In this document: positions 17,132 through 26,035 of the stretch, in pieces
Numbering within the stretch: the first letter of the stretch is position 1
How the letters are laid out: every line of letters starts with the position of its first letter
Source: Sphingomonas sp.
GTDB lineage: Bacteria > Pseudomonadota > Alphaproteobacteria > Sphingomonadales > Sphingomonadaceae
DNA length: 56,610 bases
NCBI GenBank assembly: GCA_025980335.1
Contig: JAICXO010000002.1
Location: 1 to 56,610 of the forward strand
Reading direction: 5' to 3'
The notes under the pieces: model-generated
What the model was told of the DNA's origin: nothing
What the model saw: only the letters and a program-made list of their open reading frames with translations
Databases searched by the model: none
Translations under genes and position numbers: made by a program

Positions 17132-18036
17132 TTCATCCCGCAGCCGCCCTCGCGGCGCAGTGGGGCTCGCATCTCCAGCACGATCGCCGGCGGTCGCCGC
17201 ACACGGTCCGTGCCTACGTCGCGACGGCGCGGCGCTTGATCGATTTCCTCGGCCAGTACCGCGGTGAAGAAGTCGTGGCAGCGGGCCTGCTCGACCTTGG
17301 CGCAGCGGACCTGCGCGCATTCCTGGCGCAGCGGCGAGGGCAGGGCCTCGGCGCCTCTTCGGCCGCGCGCGAGCTGTCGGGAGTGCGCGCCTTCCTCACC
17401 TACGCCGCCGAGCAGCAGGGCAGCCATGCGCGGCTGCCGCGCACCCGCGCTCCGAAACGGCCGCGAACGCTTCCGCGGCCCGTCGCGCCGGATGAGGCGA
17501 TGGGGCTTGCCGAGGACGCAGCCGACGCGGCGAGCGCTCCGTGGATCGGCGCACGCGACCTTGCGATCCTGCTGCTGCTGTATGGGGCTGGCCTGCGCGT
17601 CGCCGAGGCGCTTTCGCTGACTGCTGCTGTCCTGCCGATCGGCCAGACGCTTCGAGTGACCGGCAAAAGGTCGAAGACCCGCGTCGTTCCGGTTGTGGCG
17701 GCCGTTCGCGAGGCGATCGACGAATATGTCCGGCAATGTCCCTATCCGCTGGATCGCGGGGAGCCGCTGTTCCTCGGCGCTCGCGGAGGACCGCTGAACC
17801 CCGACCTGGTGCGACGCGCGGTCGCGGCGGCGCGGCGCAGGCTCGGCTTGCCCGACACGCTGACTCCCCACGCGCTGAGGCACAGCTTTGCGACGCATCT
17901 GCTCGCGCGTGGGGCCGACTTGAGGGCGCTTCAGGAGCTGCTCGGTCATGCGAGCCTGTCGTCGACCCAGATCTACACGGCAGTGGACGCGGCGCGCCTG
18001 CTCGACGTTTATCGCCACGCCCACCCCCGCGCCTGA
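17107..18036 (+). CDS. xerC: Tyrosine recombinase XerC
   Basis: 309 residues from GTG 17107; the frame is open further upstream, but this start gives the usual XerC length and keeps the SAM-like core-binding domain (SPHTVRAYVATARRLIDFL). All catalytic residues are visible: Arg164 (GAGLRVAEAL), Lys187 (TGKRSKTR), His255-x-x-Arg258 (HALRHSF), His281 (LLGHASLSST) and nucleophile Tyr290. With XerD and FtsK it resolves chromosome dimers at dif. No dif-like site was recognised here. The 25-base overlap with DUF484 supports a two-gene operon. Confidence 0.92.
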   Translation: MADAPGPIIHPAAALAAQWGSHLQHDRRRSPHTVRAYVATARRLIDFLGQYRGEEVVAAGLLDLGAADLRAFLAQRRGQGLGASSAARELSGVRAFLTYAAEQQGSHARLPRTRAPKRPRTLPRPVAPDEAMGLAEDAADAASAPWIGARDLAILLLLYGAGLRVAEALSLTAAVLPIGQTLRVTGKRSKTRVVPVVAAVREAIDEYVRQCPYPLDRGEPLFLGARGGPLNPDLVRRAVAAARRRLGLPDTLTPHALRHSFATHLLARGADLRALQELLGHASLSSTQIYTAVDAARLLDVYRHAHPRA

Positions 18037-18067
18037 GCAGAGGCCGAGAAAAATCCCTGAACAATTA

Positions 18068-18106
18068 TCGCGGCGCACCGGCTAGTGGGGTTACCGGCGG
18101 CCGCGA
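18068..18106. other. Inverted repeat between convergent xerC and gshB
   Basis: A perfect 7-bp inverted repeat (TCGCGGC at 18068-18074, GCCGCGA at 18100-18106) in the 151-base spacer between xerC and gshB. There is no T tract on either side, so it is only a weak candidate for a bidirectional terminator. Confidence 0.3.
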
Positions 18107-18187
18107 CACGAGAGTCTCTACAAGCCTGAGGTAAACCGAACGTCAGTTAAATAACCGCTTTGGATGAATGACTTGCGCCAAATGGAT

Positions 18188-19135
18188 TCAATCCAGGCGC
18201 CGGCCGATCGCTTCCCAGATGAGCGCAGGCGTGTCGGTACCGTTGAATGCATCGATCGCGACCATCCCGGTGGGTGAGGTGACGTTGATCTCGGTCAGCC
18301 AGCGGCCGCCGATTACGTCGATTCCGACGAAGATCAGGCCGCGCTTCCGGCACTCGGGCCCGAGCACGGCGCAAATTTCCTCCTCGCGCACGGTCAGCTC
18401 GGTCTTCGCAGCGGTGCCGCCGACGGCCAGGTTCGAGCGGATTTCTCCCGCACCCGGAATGCGGTTGATCGCCCCCGCGACCTGGCCGTCCACAAGCACG
18501 ATCCGCTTGTCGCCTTCGGCGATCTCCGGAAGAAATTTCTGAAGCACGTGCGGCTCGCGGTAGGTGCGGTTGAACACCTCGATGAGCGAGGCAAGGTTGC
18601 GCCCGTCGGGCCCGATCCGGAATACCGAGCCTCCGGCGAAGCCGTGCAGCGGCTTCAGGACGATGTCGCCCTGCTCGGCGAGGAACTTCCGCGCGAGGCC
18701 GAGCGAGCGGGTGATCGCGGTCGGCGGCATGAACTGTGGGAAATTTAGCACCCACAGCTTCTCCGGCGCGTTGCGGACCGCCGCTGGGTCGTTGACCACC
18801 AGCGTCTCGCTCGCGATCCGCTCGAGCAGGTAGGTCGCGGTGATGTAGCCGAGGTCGAACGGAGGGTCCTGGCGCATCAGCACCACGTCGACGTCCTTGC
18901 CGAGATCGAGGATCCGCGGCTCGCCGGTGCGGAAATGATCTCCGTCGACGCGCTGCACCGTCACCGGATAGCCCATGGTCCACAGCCGCCCCTCGGCCCA
19001 GCTCAGATCCTCGACCGCGTAATGGAACAACTCGTGCCCCAGCTCCTGCGCTTTCAGCATGAGCGCGAACGTCGAATCGCCGGCGATCTTGATCCGCTCG
19101 ATCGGGTCCATCTGCACGGCGACGCGGAGGCTCAT
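18188..19135 (-). CDS. gshB: Glutathione synthetase
   Basis: 315 residues, the normal GshB length. It starts MSLRVAVQMDPIERIKIAGDS, with DVVLMRQDPPFDLGYITATYLLE in the N-terminal domain and the ATP-grasp elements DIVLKPLHGFAGGSVFRI, INRIPGAGEIRSNLAVGGTA and LIFVGIDVIGGRWLTEINVTSPTG. It ligates gamma-glutamylcysteine with glycine using ATP, in the cytosol. Here it is downstream of yraN (12 bases) and rsmI, on the same strand, so all three are probably one transcript. Confidence 0.96.
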   Translation of the reverse strand: MSLRVAVQMDPIERIKIAGDSTFALMLKAQELGHELFHYAVEDLSWAEGRLWTMGYPVTVQRVDGDHFRTGEPRILDLGKDVDVVLMRQDPPFDLGYITATYLLERIASETLVVNDPAAVRNAPEKLWVLNFPQFMPPTAITRSLGLARKFLAEQGDIVLKPLHGFAGGSVFRIGPDGRNLASLIEVFNRTYREPHVLQKFLPEIAEGDKRIVLVDGQVAGAINRIPGAGEIRSNLAVGGTAAKTELTVREEEICAVLGPECRKRGLIFVGIDVIGGRWLTEINVTSPTGMVAIDAFNGTDTPALIWEAIGRRLD

Positions 19136-19147
19136 GGCAACGAGCCT

Positions 19148-19519
19148 CTAGTAACCGCGCCGGTGGCTGTCACCTTGCCAGACATTGGCCAGGTGCCTCG
19201 GCCAGCGGCCGGGAACGATGAAAAGGGCGTCGATGCGAATATCGTCGGCAGCGCGCATGTAGCGCGGCGCGAGGCGCTCGGCGGCGACGGCAACCCGGCG
19301 CAGGCGCCACTCGTCGAGAGCGAACGCCGCTGCTTCCTCGGTTGCGCGTGCCTTCACCTCGACGAAGGCGAGCGTTTTCCCGCGCCGCGCCACGATATCC
19401 ACTTCGCCCCCGGGGACTCGTGCCCGCCGCGCGAGGATGTGCCAGCCTTTCAGGCGCAGGTACCAGCAGGCGAGGGTCTCGGCGCCGCGGCCGCGCTTCT
19501 CCGCCGCCTGCCGGTTCAT
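19148..19519 (-). CDS. yraN: YraN family (UPF0102) putative nuclease
   Basis: 123 residues, the usual length. The core shows RGRGAETLACWYLRLKGWHIL then GGEVDIVARRGKTLAFVEVKAR: the Glu, Asp and ExK residues of a PD-(D/E)XK-type nuclease fold, as in the Holliday-junction-resolvase-related UPF0102 family. Its start overlaps the rsmI stop by four bases (19516-19519), as is usual for this pair in many Proteobacteria. The true substrate is unknown. Confidence 0.92.
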   Translation of the reverse strand: MNRQAAEKRGRGAETLACWYLRLKGWHILARRARVPGGEVDIVARRGKTLAFVEVKARATEEAAAFALDEWRLRRVAVAAERLAPRYMRAADDIRIDALFIVPGRWPRHLANVWQGDSHRRGY

Positions 19520-20349
19520 TTGGCGAGCTCGAGCGCGCGGGCGTAGGCGCGCTTGCGCGGCAGGCTCAGGCGCTGCGCGACGTCGGCAGCGGCGCGGGAG
19601 GGCGACAGCGTCAGGAGCGCCTCCCGGAGCGCGGCATCCAGCGCTTCATCCGTTGCCGCTTCGACTTCGGCCGGTGGCCCGACGACCACCACGATCTCGC
19701 CTTTCGGCGCGGCATCGGCATAGCGGATCGCCAGTTCCGCGAGCGTGCCGGTGACGCACTCCTCATGCATCTTGCTGATCTCGCGAACCACGGCTGCATC
19801 GCGCGACCCGAGCTCTTCCGCCAGCGCCGCAAGCGTCCCACCGAGCCGCGGGCCGCTTTCGTACAGCACCAACGTCGCCCGAACGCCTGCGACTTCCGCA
19901 ATCGCGTCGGACCGCGCCTTCGCTTTCGCGGGAAGGAAGCCGAGGAACAGGAATCGGTCGGTCGGCAATCCTGCGAGCGTTAGCGCCGCAACCGCTGCAG
20001 ACGGCCCGGGAAGCGTGTGGACGGCATGTCCCGCCGCGCGCGCGGCGCGGACCAGCTTGTAGCCGGGATCGGAGATCAGCGGCGTGCCCGCATCGCTGAC
20101 CAGCGCGATCACTCGATCGCCGAGCTCCGCGACGATGCGCTCGCGCTCACCGGCGCTCGAGTGATCGTCGTAACGCGTCATCGGCACCTTCGCGCCGACG
20201 TGCTGGAGGAGCTTCGCCGTGACGCGGGTGTCTTCCACGAGGATACGGTCCGCGAAACGCAGCGTGTCGGCGGCGCGTGGCGAGAGATCGCCGAGATTTC
20301 CGATCGGCGTCGCGACGATATGAAGCCCGGGTGGCAACCGCTCGCTCAT
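19516..20349 (-). CDS. rsmI: 16S rRNA (cytidine1402-2'-O)-methyltransferase
   Basis: 277 residues, a typical RsmI. It opens LPPGLHIVATPIGNLGDLSPRAADTLRFADRILVEDTR, then SDAGTPLISDPGYKLVRAA and LPGPSAAVAALTLAGLPTDRF, the tetrapyrrole-methylase fold motifs of the YraL/RsmI family. It 2'-O-methylates C1402 in the ribosomal P site, pairing with RsmH. First gene of the rsmI-yraN-gshB run; a divergent exported-protein gene lies upstream. Confidence 0.95.
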   Translation of the reverse strand: MSERLPPGLHIVATPIGNLGDLSPRAADTLRFADRILVEDTRVTAKLLQHVGAKVPMTRYDDHSSAGERERIVAELGDRVIALVSDAGTPLISDPGYKLVRAARAAGHAVHTLPGPSAAVAALTLAGLPTDRFLFLGFLPAKAKARSDAIAEVAGVRATLVLYESGPRLGGTLAALAEELGSRDAAVVREISKMHEECVTGTLAELAIRYADAAPKGEIVVVVGPPAEVEAATDEALDAALREALLTLSPSRAAADVAQRLSLPRKRAYARALELAK

Positions 20350-20427
20350 CGGCTCCGATTAACCTCTTTCAATTCAATCGGAAAAGAGTCATCGTCACGC
20401 CGTCTCATCTACCCGGGGAGAGGTTGG

Positions 20428-20835
20428 ATGATTGCATTACTGGGCGCCTCGGCGCTCACCATGGCCGCGCTGCAGGCATCGATCGCTGCGCCGACGAGCG
20501 CATTCCGCACCTGTCTTCATGATGCGGCGTCCAAGGCGACAAGCGAGAAAGTCAGCGTCGACACGATCGAAACCTACCTGCGCGGTGCCTGCACCGTCCA
20601 GATGGGCACGCTCAAGGAAGCCTTGGTCGAGTTCCGGCTCAAGAACGGGATGAGCAAGAAAGCGGCGGCCGACGATGCCGAAATGACCATCGACGATTAT
20701 GTCTCGACGCCGGTCGACAATTACACGTTCGAGGCGAAGCAGAACGCGCCCAAAGCCGCGCCCGTCGCGACTCCCGCGCCGACTCCAGCCTCGGCGCCCA
20801 AGCCGCAGCCTAGCTCGCAACCGCAACGGCAATAG
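20428..20835 (+). CDS. Small exported protein with Pro/Ala-rich tail
   Basis: 135 residues from ATG 20428, behind GGGGAGAGG. An N-terminal hydrophobic stretch (ALLGASALTMAALQASIAA) is a likely signal peptide. The middle (FRTCLHDAASKATSEKVS to RGACTVQMGTLKEALVEFRL) is helical with two cysteines that may pair, followed by KKAAADDAEMTIDDYV, and the last 40 residues are low-complexity Pro/Ala/Gln. I recall similar short proteins in sphingomonads but no function. Its end overlaps the convergent hemW end by 26 bases. Confidence 0.65.
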   Translation: MIALLGASALTMAALQASIAAPTSAFRTCLHDAASKATSEKVSVDTIETYLRGACTVQMGTLKEALVEFRLKNGMSKKAAADDAEMTIDDYVSTPVDNYTFEAKQNAPKAAPVATPAPTPASAPKPQPSSQPQRQ

Positions 20836-22090
20836 GCTGCACGGCGGCGATTTCGCCGAGGATGTGATCGAGCAGCAGCCGCCCTGCGGCCGTCAGCACT
20901 ATGCGCGTTCCGTCGCGTTGGAGGTGACCTGAGGCAGCGAGCCGGTCGGCGCGTGTCCAGTCGACCACCGATTGAAAGCCGAACCGCTCGGCGATGGCGC
21001 CGGCGTCCACGCCCTCGCGGAGGCGCAAGCCCATGACGAGCGCTTCGTCGGCCGCTTCCGTCGGCGACAGAGGCATCTCCTCGCTGATCCCATGGCCGCT
21101 GCGGGCAATGCCGGAGAGGAAATTCTCCGGTTTGCGGTGCCGGACCGTACGCATTCCGAGCCGTCGTCCGTGAGCCCCCGGACCGATCCCCGCGTAATCG
21201 CCGTATCGCCAATAGGTGAGGTTGTGGCGGCTCTCCTGCCGCGAACGCGCGTAGTTGCTGATTTCATAGGAAGGCACCCGCGCGGCCGAGGTCATCGCGT
21301 CGGTCAGTTCGTACAGCGCTGCTGCAGCATCGGTGTCGAGCGGTTCGAAGTCGTGCCGTGCAACCATCGTAGCAAAGCGCGTGCCCGGCTCGATGGTGAG
21401 CTGGTAGAGCGAGAGATGGCTGGTGCCGAGCGACAGCGCCTGGCCGAGCATCGCCGACCAGCTCGCTTCGGTGTCGCCCGGCAGCGCGTAGATAAGGTCG
21501 AAGCTGACCCGCCGGAAGCTGCGCTGCGAAGTTTCGAGGGCGCGGAAGCCCTCGCTCGCCGAGTGCGCCCGGCCGAGGAAACGAAGCGCCTTGTCGTCGA
21601 AGCTCTGGAGGCCGAGCGACAGGCGGTTGACGCCGGCCGATGCGAGATCGGCGAAGCGCGCCGCCTCGACCGAGTTCGGGTTCGCTTCGAGCGTGATCTC
21701 GAGATCCGCCGCGGTTGCCCAGTGCGTGGAAGCTGCTCCGATGATCGACTCGACGATCACTGGATCCATCAGGGACGGCGTTCCGCCGCCGAAGAAGATC
21801 GACGTCAGCTTGCGGCCCGGAAGCCGCCGCGCCTCGTGCGCGAGATCGGCGAGCAGCGCATCGCGCCAGGCCTGCTGATCGAAGCCGGCGCGCACATGGC
21901 TGTTGAAGTCGCAATATGGGCATTTGCTGACGCAGAACGGCCAATGGACGTAGAGGGCGAGCTCTCCCCCTCCCGCTTGCGGGAGGGGGCGGCCGGGTGG
22001 GTCGGTTGTGCCAGGTTCGCGCTCGGACAGGCCCGCCCCTTCGCGGCTTAGCCGCTCTTCCCCTCCCGCAAGCGGTAGGGGAGCGATCAT
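20810..22090 (-). CDS. hemW: Heme chaperone HemW (radical SAM, coproporphyrinogen oxidase-like)
   Basis: 426 residues. The catalytic block is [22 protein letters not shown], with Cys53, Cys57 and Cys60 ligating the 4Fe-4S cluster; Phe follows where HemN has a fourth Cys, which marks HemW. Further motifs are [32 protein letters not shown] and [10 protein letters not shown]. The start ATG overlaps the rdgB stop (ATGA). Residues 2-44 are not HemW-like: they are encoded by a GC-rich palindromic repeat, and no ATG, GTG or TTG lies in frame between this start and the domain. HemW delivers haem to membrane acceptors. Confidence 0.92.
   Translation of the reverse strand: MIAPLPLAGGEERLSREGAGLSEREPGTTDPPGRPLPQAGGGELALYVHWPFCVSKCPYCDFNSHVRAGFDQQAWRDALLADLAHEARRLPGRKLTSIFFGGGTPSLMDPVIVESIIGAASTHWATAADLEITLEANPNSVEAARFADLASAGVNRLSLGLQSFDDKALRFLGRAHSASEGFRALETSQRSFRRVSFDLIYALPGDTEASWSAMLGQALSLGTSHLSLYQLTIEPGTRFATMVARHDFEPLDTDAAAALYELTDAMTSAARVPSYEISNYARSRQESRHNLTYWRYGDYAGIGPGAHGRRLGMRTVRHRKPENFLSGIARSGHGISEEMPLSPTEAADEALVMGLRLREGVDAGAIAERFGFQSVVDWTRADRLAASGHLQRDGTRIVLTAAGRLLLDHILGEIAAVQPIAVAVAS
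21961..22083. repeat. GC-rich palindromic repeat inside the 5' end of hemW
   Basis: Three hairpins in 123 bases: a perfect 11-bp stem (21966-21976 with 21979-21989, loop TT), GCGGC-TTA-GCCGC (22043-22055), and a 10-bp stem with one mismatch (22060-22069 with 22072-22081, loop AA). The outer two are related in sequence (CCCCTCCCGC cores). It resembles the dispersed intergenic palindromes of alphaproteobacterial genomes, but here it lies within an ORF and stays in frame. Confidence 0.8.
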
Positions 22091-22698
22091 TGCTGAAGCG
22101 CTTCGAGCAATTTGCGGAATGCGTCCGCCCGGTGGCTGATCGAATGTTTGAGCTGTGGATCGAGCTCGCCGAAGGTGCGGTCGAAGCCGACGGGCACGAA
22201 CATCGGGTCATAGCCGAAGCCGCGCTCTCCACGCGGCGGCCAGACGAGGACTCCGTCGACACGGCCGTCGAACGTCTCCGCCTGCCCGTCGTTCGGCCAG
22301 GCGATCGCGAGCGAGCAGGCGAAATGGGCGGCAGCCGGCGCATCGGGCTCCGTCGCCTCGACCGCGAGCCACACCTTTTCCATTGCCCGCATCCAGTCGC
22401 GGTTCCCGTCGGCATCCTCGGCCCATCGCGCCGAGAAAATGCCCGGTTGTCCGTGCAGCGCATCGACGCACAGGCCGCTGTCGTCCGCGAGGGCGGGGAA
22501 GCCGGACAAGTCCGCCGCCTCACGGGCTTTCAGATCGGCATTGTCGGCGAACGTCACGCCAATTTCCTCCGGCTCGGGCAGGCCGAGCTCGTCGGCGCTG
22601 ACGCACGCGATCCCGAGCGGCTCCATCAACGCAGCCATCTCGCGCAGCTTGCCCTTGTTATGCGTGGCGATGACGAGCCGGTCGCCGATCGGCCTCAT
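22087..22698 (-). CDS. rdgB: XTP/dITP diphosphatase (non-canonical purine NTP pyrophosphatase)
   Basis: 203 residues from ATG 22698, which overlaps the rph stop by four bases. It has the family start [18 protein letters not shown], then [41 protein letters not shown] and [16 protein letters not shown]. RdgB hydrolyses XTP, dITP and ITP to monophosphates, keeping deaminated purines out of DNA and RNA. It is between rph and hemW in a 4-bp-overlap operon, a usual alphaproteobacterial order. Confidence 0.96.
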   Translation of the reverse strand: MRPIGDRLVIATHNKGKLREMAALMEPLGIACVSADELGLPEPEEIGVTFADNADLKAREAADLSGFPALADDSGLCVDALHGQPGIFSARWAEDADGNRDWMRAMEKVWLAVEATEPDAPAAAHFACSLAIAWPNDGQAETFDGRVDGVLVWPPRGERGFGYDPMFVPVGFDRTFGELDPQLKHSISHRADAFRKLLEALQQ

Positions 22699-23411
22699 GC
22701 CGCGGCCGCTTTCAGCTGTGCGGCGAAGATTTCCGAGCAGCCGATGCGGGCGAGCCGAAGCAGCCGCAGAAGACCTTCCTCGTCGTAGCATTCGCCCTCG
22801 GCAGTGACCTGCGCCTCGACCACCATGCCGTCGGCGGTGAGCACGAAATTGCCGTCGCAACCGGCCTTGCTGTCCTCGTCATAGTCGAGGTCGAGCACCG
22901 CGGTGCCCTGATAAAAGCCGCAGCTGACTGCCGCGACTTGCGTACGGATCGGATCGGCGGCGATCGATTTCGCTTGCAGCAGCTTGTCGATCGCGATGCG
23001 CAAAGCGACCCAGCCGCCGGAGATCGACGCCGTGCGCGTGCCGCCGTCGGCCTGGATGACGTCGCAGTCGACGATCACCTGCCGTTCGCCAAGCTTCGGC
23101 AAATCGACGATGGCGCGGAGCGATCGGCCGATCAGCCGCTGAATCTCCTGCGTTCGGCCCGACTGCTTGCCCTTCGCCGCCTCGCGATTGCCGCGCGTGT
23201 GCGTGGCGCGGGGAAGCATTCCGTATTCCGCAGTCACCCAGCCTTGGCCCTTGCCGCGCAGGAACGGCGGCACCTTCTCCTCGACGCTGGCCGTGCACAG
23301 CACACGCGTGTCGCCGAAGCTGACGAGGCAAGAGCCTTCGGCATGGCGGGTGAAGCCGGGCTCGAACCTCAGTTCGCGCATCTGGTCGGGGGCGCGTCCG
23401 GACGGCCGCAT
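22695..23411 (-). CDS. rph: Ribonuclease PH
   Basis: 238 residues from ATG 23411 (AGGAG upstream), the standard size. [20 protein letters not shown] at the N-terminus, then [38 protein letters not shown], and [35 protein letters not shown] are all conserved. It is a phosphorolytic 3'-5' exoribonuclease that trims tRNA 3' ends. It leads the rph-rdgB-hemW operon. In many related genomes rph is directly divergent from hrcA; here a metallopeptidase gene lies between them. Confidence 0.97.
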   Translation of the reverse strand: MRPSGRAPDQMRELRFEPGFTRHAEGSCLVSFGDTRVLCTASVEEKVPPFLRGKGQGWVTAEYGMLPRATHTRGNREAAKGKQSGRTQEIQRLIGRSLRAIVDLPKLGERQVIVDCDVIQADGGTRTASISGGWVALRIAIDKLLQAKSIAADPIRTQVAAVSCGFYQGTAVLDLDYDEDSKAGCDGNFVLTADGMVVEAQVTAEGECYDEEGLLRLLRLARIGCSEIFAAQLKAAAA

Positions 23412-23425
23412 GGGTTTCTCCTGCT

Positions 23426-24364
23426 TCACTCGAGGTTGATTCCTGGATACCAGCCGCTCCTCGCGAGGAACGCTTTCGGGTCCTTCATTTCGATGATCTC
23501 GCGCAAGGCGCGACGCTTGTCGGCGGAATGCTCGTAATAAGATTTGACGATTCGATAACCCACCCAATAGCCAAGATCATTGGGTTCCGTCAGCGTTCCG
23601 TTGTCGATCCACTGGCTCAAGTCGGTCATGTCTTCGTCATCAGCGAAACGGGACTCGACCTTCTTGTAAGTTGCCGCGTCGGGCGGAGCGTAGGGAGAAT
23701 GGAAGTGGGTCTCCCCGGCGATGATCGTGGCCACGAAATCGGCCGCTCCTTCGATCAACGATGCATCCAGCACCGTCGGCTCAGGAATGTTGAATAGCGC
23801 CGGCGACTGCAGGGCCTGCTGGGCATGCGTATATTCATGCGCCACCGTGTGAACGAAGCGTTCTTCGATATTCGGGTCCAGATACTTGACTGCGCAGAGT
23901 GCCTCCAGATCGACGATGACTCCACTGGAATCGCCGACGGCAACCGGCTTCGCGCGGCTGATGGCGATCGTCACCGGCGGAAATTGCGCCTTCGGATAAA
24001 GCCGGCCGAGCGTATGCAATGCAGCCGCGATCCGCCGATGAACGCGGGGCAGCACGGCCATGCAGCGTCTGGCATCGGAGAAAATCTCCGGATGTGCTGC
24101 GATCGCCTTCGCAATGGTTGCTCCGCTGACGTTGCGGATTTGGGCAAGGTGGTGGAGACCTGGTGAGCCCTTGTCGATATAGTCGCGCTGGAGCGCGTCG
24201 GCTGTCGGATGCCCGTGCGCCGCCTGATAGACTTTGTAGAACCGCGCTACATCATCGGTGCGGATGACCGGACCGGCGGTCGGTGGAGAAGCATTGGCCG
24301 CAGCCGACGGGGTGCCGATCACGCTGCACGCGATTATCGCCGTCACGATACTGGCGCGCTTCAT
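23426..24364 (-). CDS. Exported HEYTH zinc metallopeptidase-like protein (DUF2268-like)
   Basis: 312 residues with an N-terminal signal peptide ([20 protein letters not shown]). The gluzincin signature [15 protein letters not shown] gives two zinc-binding His and the catalytic Glu, and the downstream [12 protein letters not shown] supplies the likely third ligand Glu. The pattern fits the putative Zn-dependent protease class of DUF2268. It lies 14 bases upstream of rph, inside an otherwise conserved gene neighbourhood, and its composition looks slightly AT-richer than its neighbours, so it may have been inserted. Periplasmic action is inferred; the substrate is unknown. Confidence 0.78.
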   Translation of the reverse strand: MKRASIVTAIIACSVIGTPSAAANASPPTAGPVIRTDDVARFYKVYQAAHGHPTADALQRDYIDKGSPGLHHLAQIRNVSGATIAKAIAAHPEIFSDARRCMAVLPRVHRRIAAALHTLGRLYPKAQFPPVTIAISRAKPVAVGDSSGVIVDLEALCAVKYLDPNIEERFVHTVAHEYTHAQQALQSPALFNIPEPTVLDASLIEGAADFVATIIAGETHFHSPYAPPDAATYKKVESRFADDEDMTDLSQWIDNGTLTEPNDLGYWVGYRIVKSYYEHSADKRRALREIIEMKDPKAFLARSGWYPGINLE

Positions 24365-24395
24365 CCCCGGGCATTCTTCCTGGCTGTTGGTCCGC

Positions 24396-24413
24396 GCCGG
24401 TCCCTAGACCGGC
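24396..24413. promoter_or_regulatory. Perfect inverted repeat upstream of hrcA
   Basis: GCCGGTC-CCTA-GACCGGC, a perfect 7-bp inverted repeat with a 4-base loop, in the 76-base spacer between the divergent metallopeptidase gene and hrcA. It could be an operator or a short hairpin. It is not a CIRCE element, which would read TTAGCACTC-N9-GAGTGCTAA. Confidence 0.35.
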
Positions 24414-24440
24414 GACCGCGGCAATCCTAGATGCACCGTC

Positions 24441-25475
24441 ATGCCCCAGCCGATCGGCGAACTCACGGACCGCATGCGGGACATTTTCGGACTCGTGGTC
24501 GAATCCTACCTCGAGCGCGGCGTGCCGGTGGGATCGAAGGCGCTCGCGGGCGCGATCAGTCTGTCGCCCGCGTCGATTCGCGGAGTCATGCAGGAGCTGG
24601 AGGAGCGGGGGCTTCTCACCCATCCGCACACTTCGGCGGGACGAATCCCGACGGACAGCGGCCTGCGCCTGTTCGTCGACGGGATCATGCAGGCCGCTGC
24701 GCCCGACCCGCGCGAGAAGCGCGAGATCGAGCGGCAGATCGTGCGCGACCAGCCGATCGAAGATGCGCTTGCGGCCGCATCGGCTGCGCTGTCGGGGCTC
24801 AGTCAGGCGGCGGGCGTGGTGCTCGCGCCGAAGCGGGAGCTGGTGCTGAAGCAGCTGAGCTTCGTCCCGCTGAACGAGCGCCGCGCGCTTGCGGTGCTGG
24901 TCGGCGCCGACGGGAGCGTCGAAAACCGCATCGTTTCGCTCGACGGGGTGACCAGCGCTCATGCGCTGACGGAGGTCAGCAATTTCATCAACGCGCGCCT
25001 GTCGGGCCTCACGCTTGCCGAAGCGGAGGCGCGGCTGCGTGCCGAAATCCGCGAGCGCAAGGAGCTGGTCGACGCCGCTGCCGCTGAGCTGGTCGCGACC
25101 GGTCTCGCGGCGTGGAGCCAGGATCATGCGCGCCGGCCGGTGCTGATCGTCCGCGGCCACGCGAACCTGCTCGACGACAGTGCCGCGGAAGACCTGGAGC
25201 GGGTGCGCAGCCTGCTCGACGAGCTCGAGGAAGCGCAGGAAATCGCACGGCTGCTGGAGAGCGCGCACGATGCGCCCGGCTGCCGAATCTTCATCGGATC
25301 GGAGAACCGGATGTTCGCGCTTTCGGGCTCCTCCGTGATCGCCGCACCGTATCGCGGGAGCCAGGGCGAGGTCGTGGGCGTTGTCGGGGTGATCGGGCCC
25401 ACGCGGTTGAACTATGCACGGGTGGTCCCCATGGTGGATTTCACTGCGAAAGCACTCACGAGATTGATGGCATGA
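24441..25475 (+). CDS. hrcA: Heat-inducible transcription repressor HrcA
   Basis: 344 residues, the normal length. The N-terminal winged helix (LTDRMRDIFGLVVESYLERGVPVGSKAL, then LSPASIRGVMQELEERGLLTHPHTSAGRIPTDSGLR) is diagnostic, followed by a GAF-like middle and the conserved C-terminal GPTRLNYARVVPMVDFTAKAL. It represses chaperone genes at CIRCE operators. No CIRCE is visible upstream of this hrcA-grpE unit, so the targets, such as groESL, are probably elsewhere. Its stop overlaps the grpE ATG (ATGA). Confidence 0.96.
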   Translation: MPQPIGELTDRMRDIFGLVVESYLERGVPVGSKALAGAISLSPASIRGVMQELEERGLLTHPHTSAGRIPTDSGLRLFVDGIMQAAAPDPREKREIERQIVRDQPIEDALAAASAALSGLSQAAGVVLAPKRELVLKQLSFVPLNERRALAVLVGADGSVENRIVSLDGVTSAHALTEVSNFINARLSGLTLAEAEARLRAEIRERKELVDAAAAELVATGLAAWSQDHARRPVLIVRGHANLLDDSAAEDLERVRSLLDELEEAQEIARLLESAHDAPGCRIFIGSENRMFALSGSSVIAAPYRGSQGEVVGVVGVIGPTRLNYARVVPMVDFTAKALTRLMA

Positions 25476-26035
25476 CCGACGCGACGAACGATCAAGAGCA
25501 GCTGCACGAGGAAGCCGACGAGCTTCGGAAGGAAACTTCCGACGGCGCGCCCGAGGTCGCCGAACATGACCGGATCGCAGAGCTCGAGGGCCAGCTCGAG
25601 GACGCGCGGTCCAAGGCGCTCTATGCGGCAGCGGAAACCCAGAACGTGCGCCGGCGGCTGGAGCAGGAGCTTCAGCAGGCGACCAGCTACGCAGCTGCAG
25701 GGTTCGCGCGCGACATGCTCGCGATCAAGGACCATCTCGACCGTGCGCTCGCCGCAGTCAGCGACGATCTTCGCGCGGACAAGACCGCGACCCAGTTCCT
25801 CGCGGGCATCGAAGCGACTGCGCGCGAGCTCGACGCGGTGTTCGCGCGGCACGGCATCACTCGCGTGAAGTCGGTCGGGGAAACGCTCGACCCCAATCGC
25901 CACCAGGCGATGCTCGAAATGCCGAGCGACGAGGCCGAGCCCGGCACCGTCGTCCAGGAAATGCAGCCGGGCTACGTCATGAAGGACCGGCTGCTCCGGC
26001 CCGCGCTCGTCGGCGTCGCCAAGAAGCCGGACTAG
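25472..26035 (+). CDS. grpE: Nucleotide exchange factor GrpE
   Basis: 187 residues. A Glu-rich N-terminus leads into the long dimerising coiled coil (ELEGQLEDARSKALYAAAETQNVRRRLEQEL), then the four-helix bundle and beta domain ending LDPNRHQAMLEMPSDEAEPGTVVQEMQPGYVMKDRLLRPALVGVA. It releases ADP from DnaK. The start is the ATG overlapping the hrcA stop, so repressor and chaperone partner are co-translated. The TAG stop shares CTAG with the stop of the convergent permease. Confidence 0.96.
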   Translation: MTDATNDQEQLHEEADELRKETSDGAPEVAEHDRIAELEGQLEDARSKALYAAAETQNVRRRLEQELQQATSYAAAGFARDMLAIKDHLDRALAAVSDDLRADKTATQFLAGIEATARELDAVFARHGITRVKSVGETLDPNRHQAMLEMPSDEAEPGTVVQEMQPGYVMKDRLLRPALVGVAKKPD

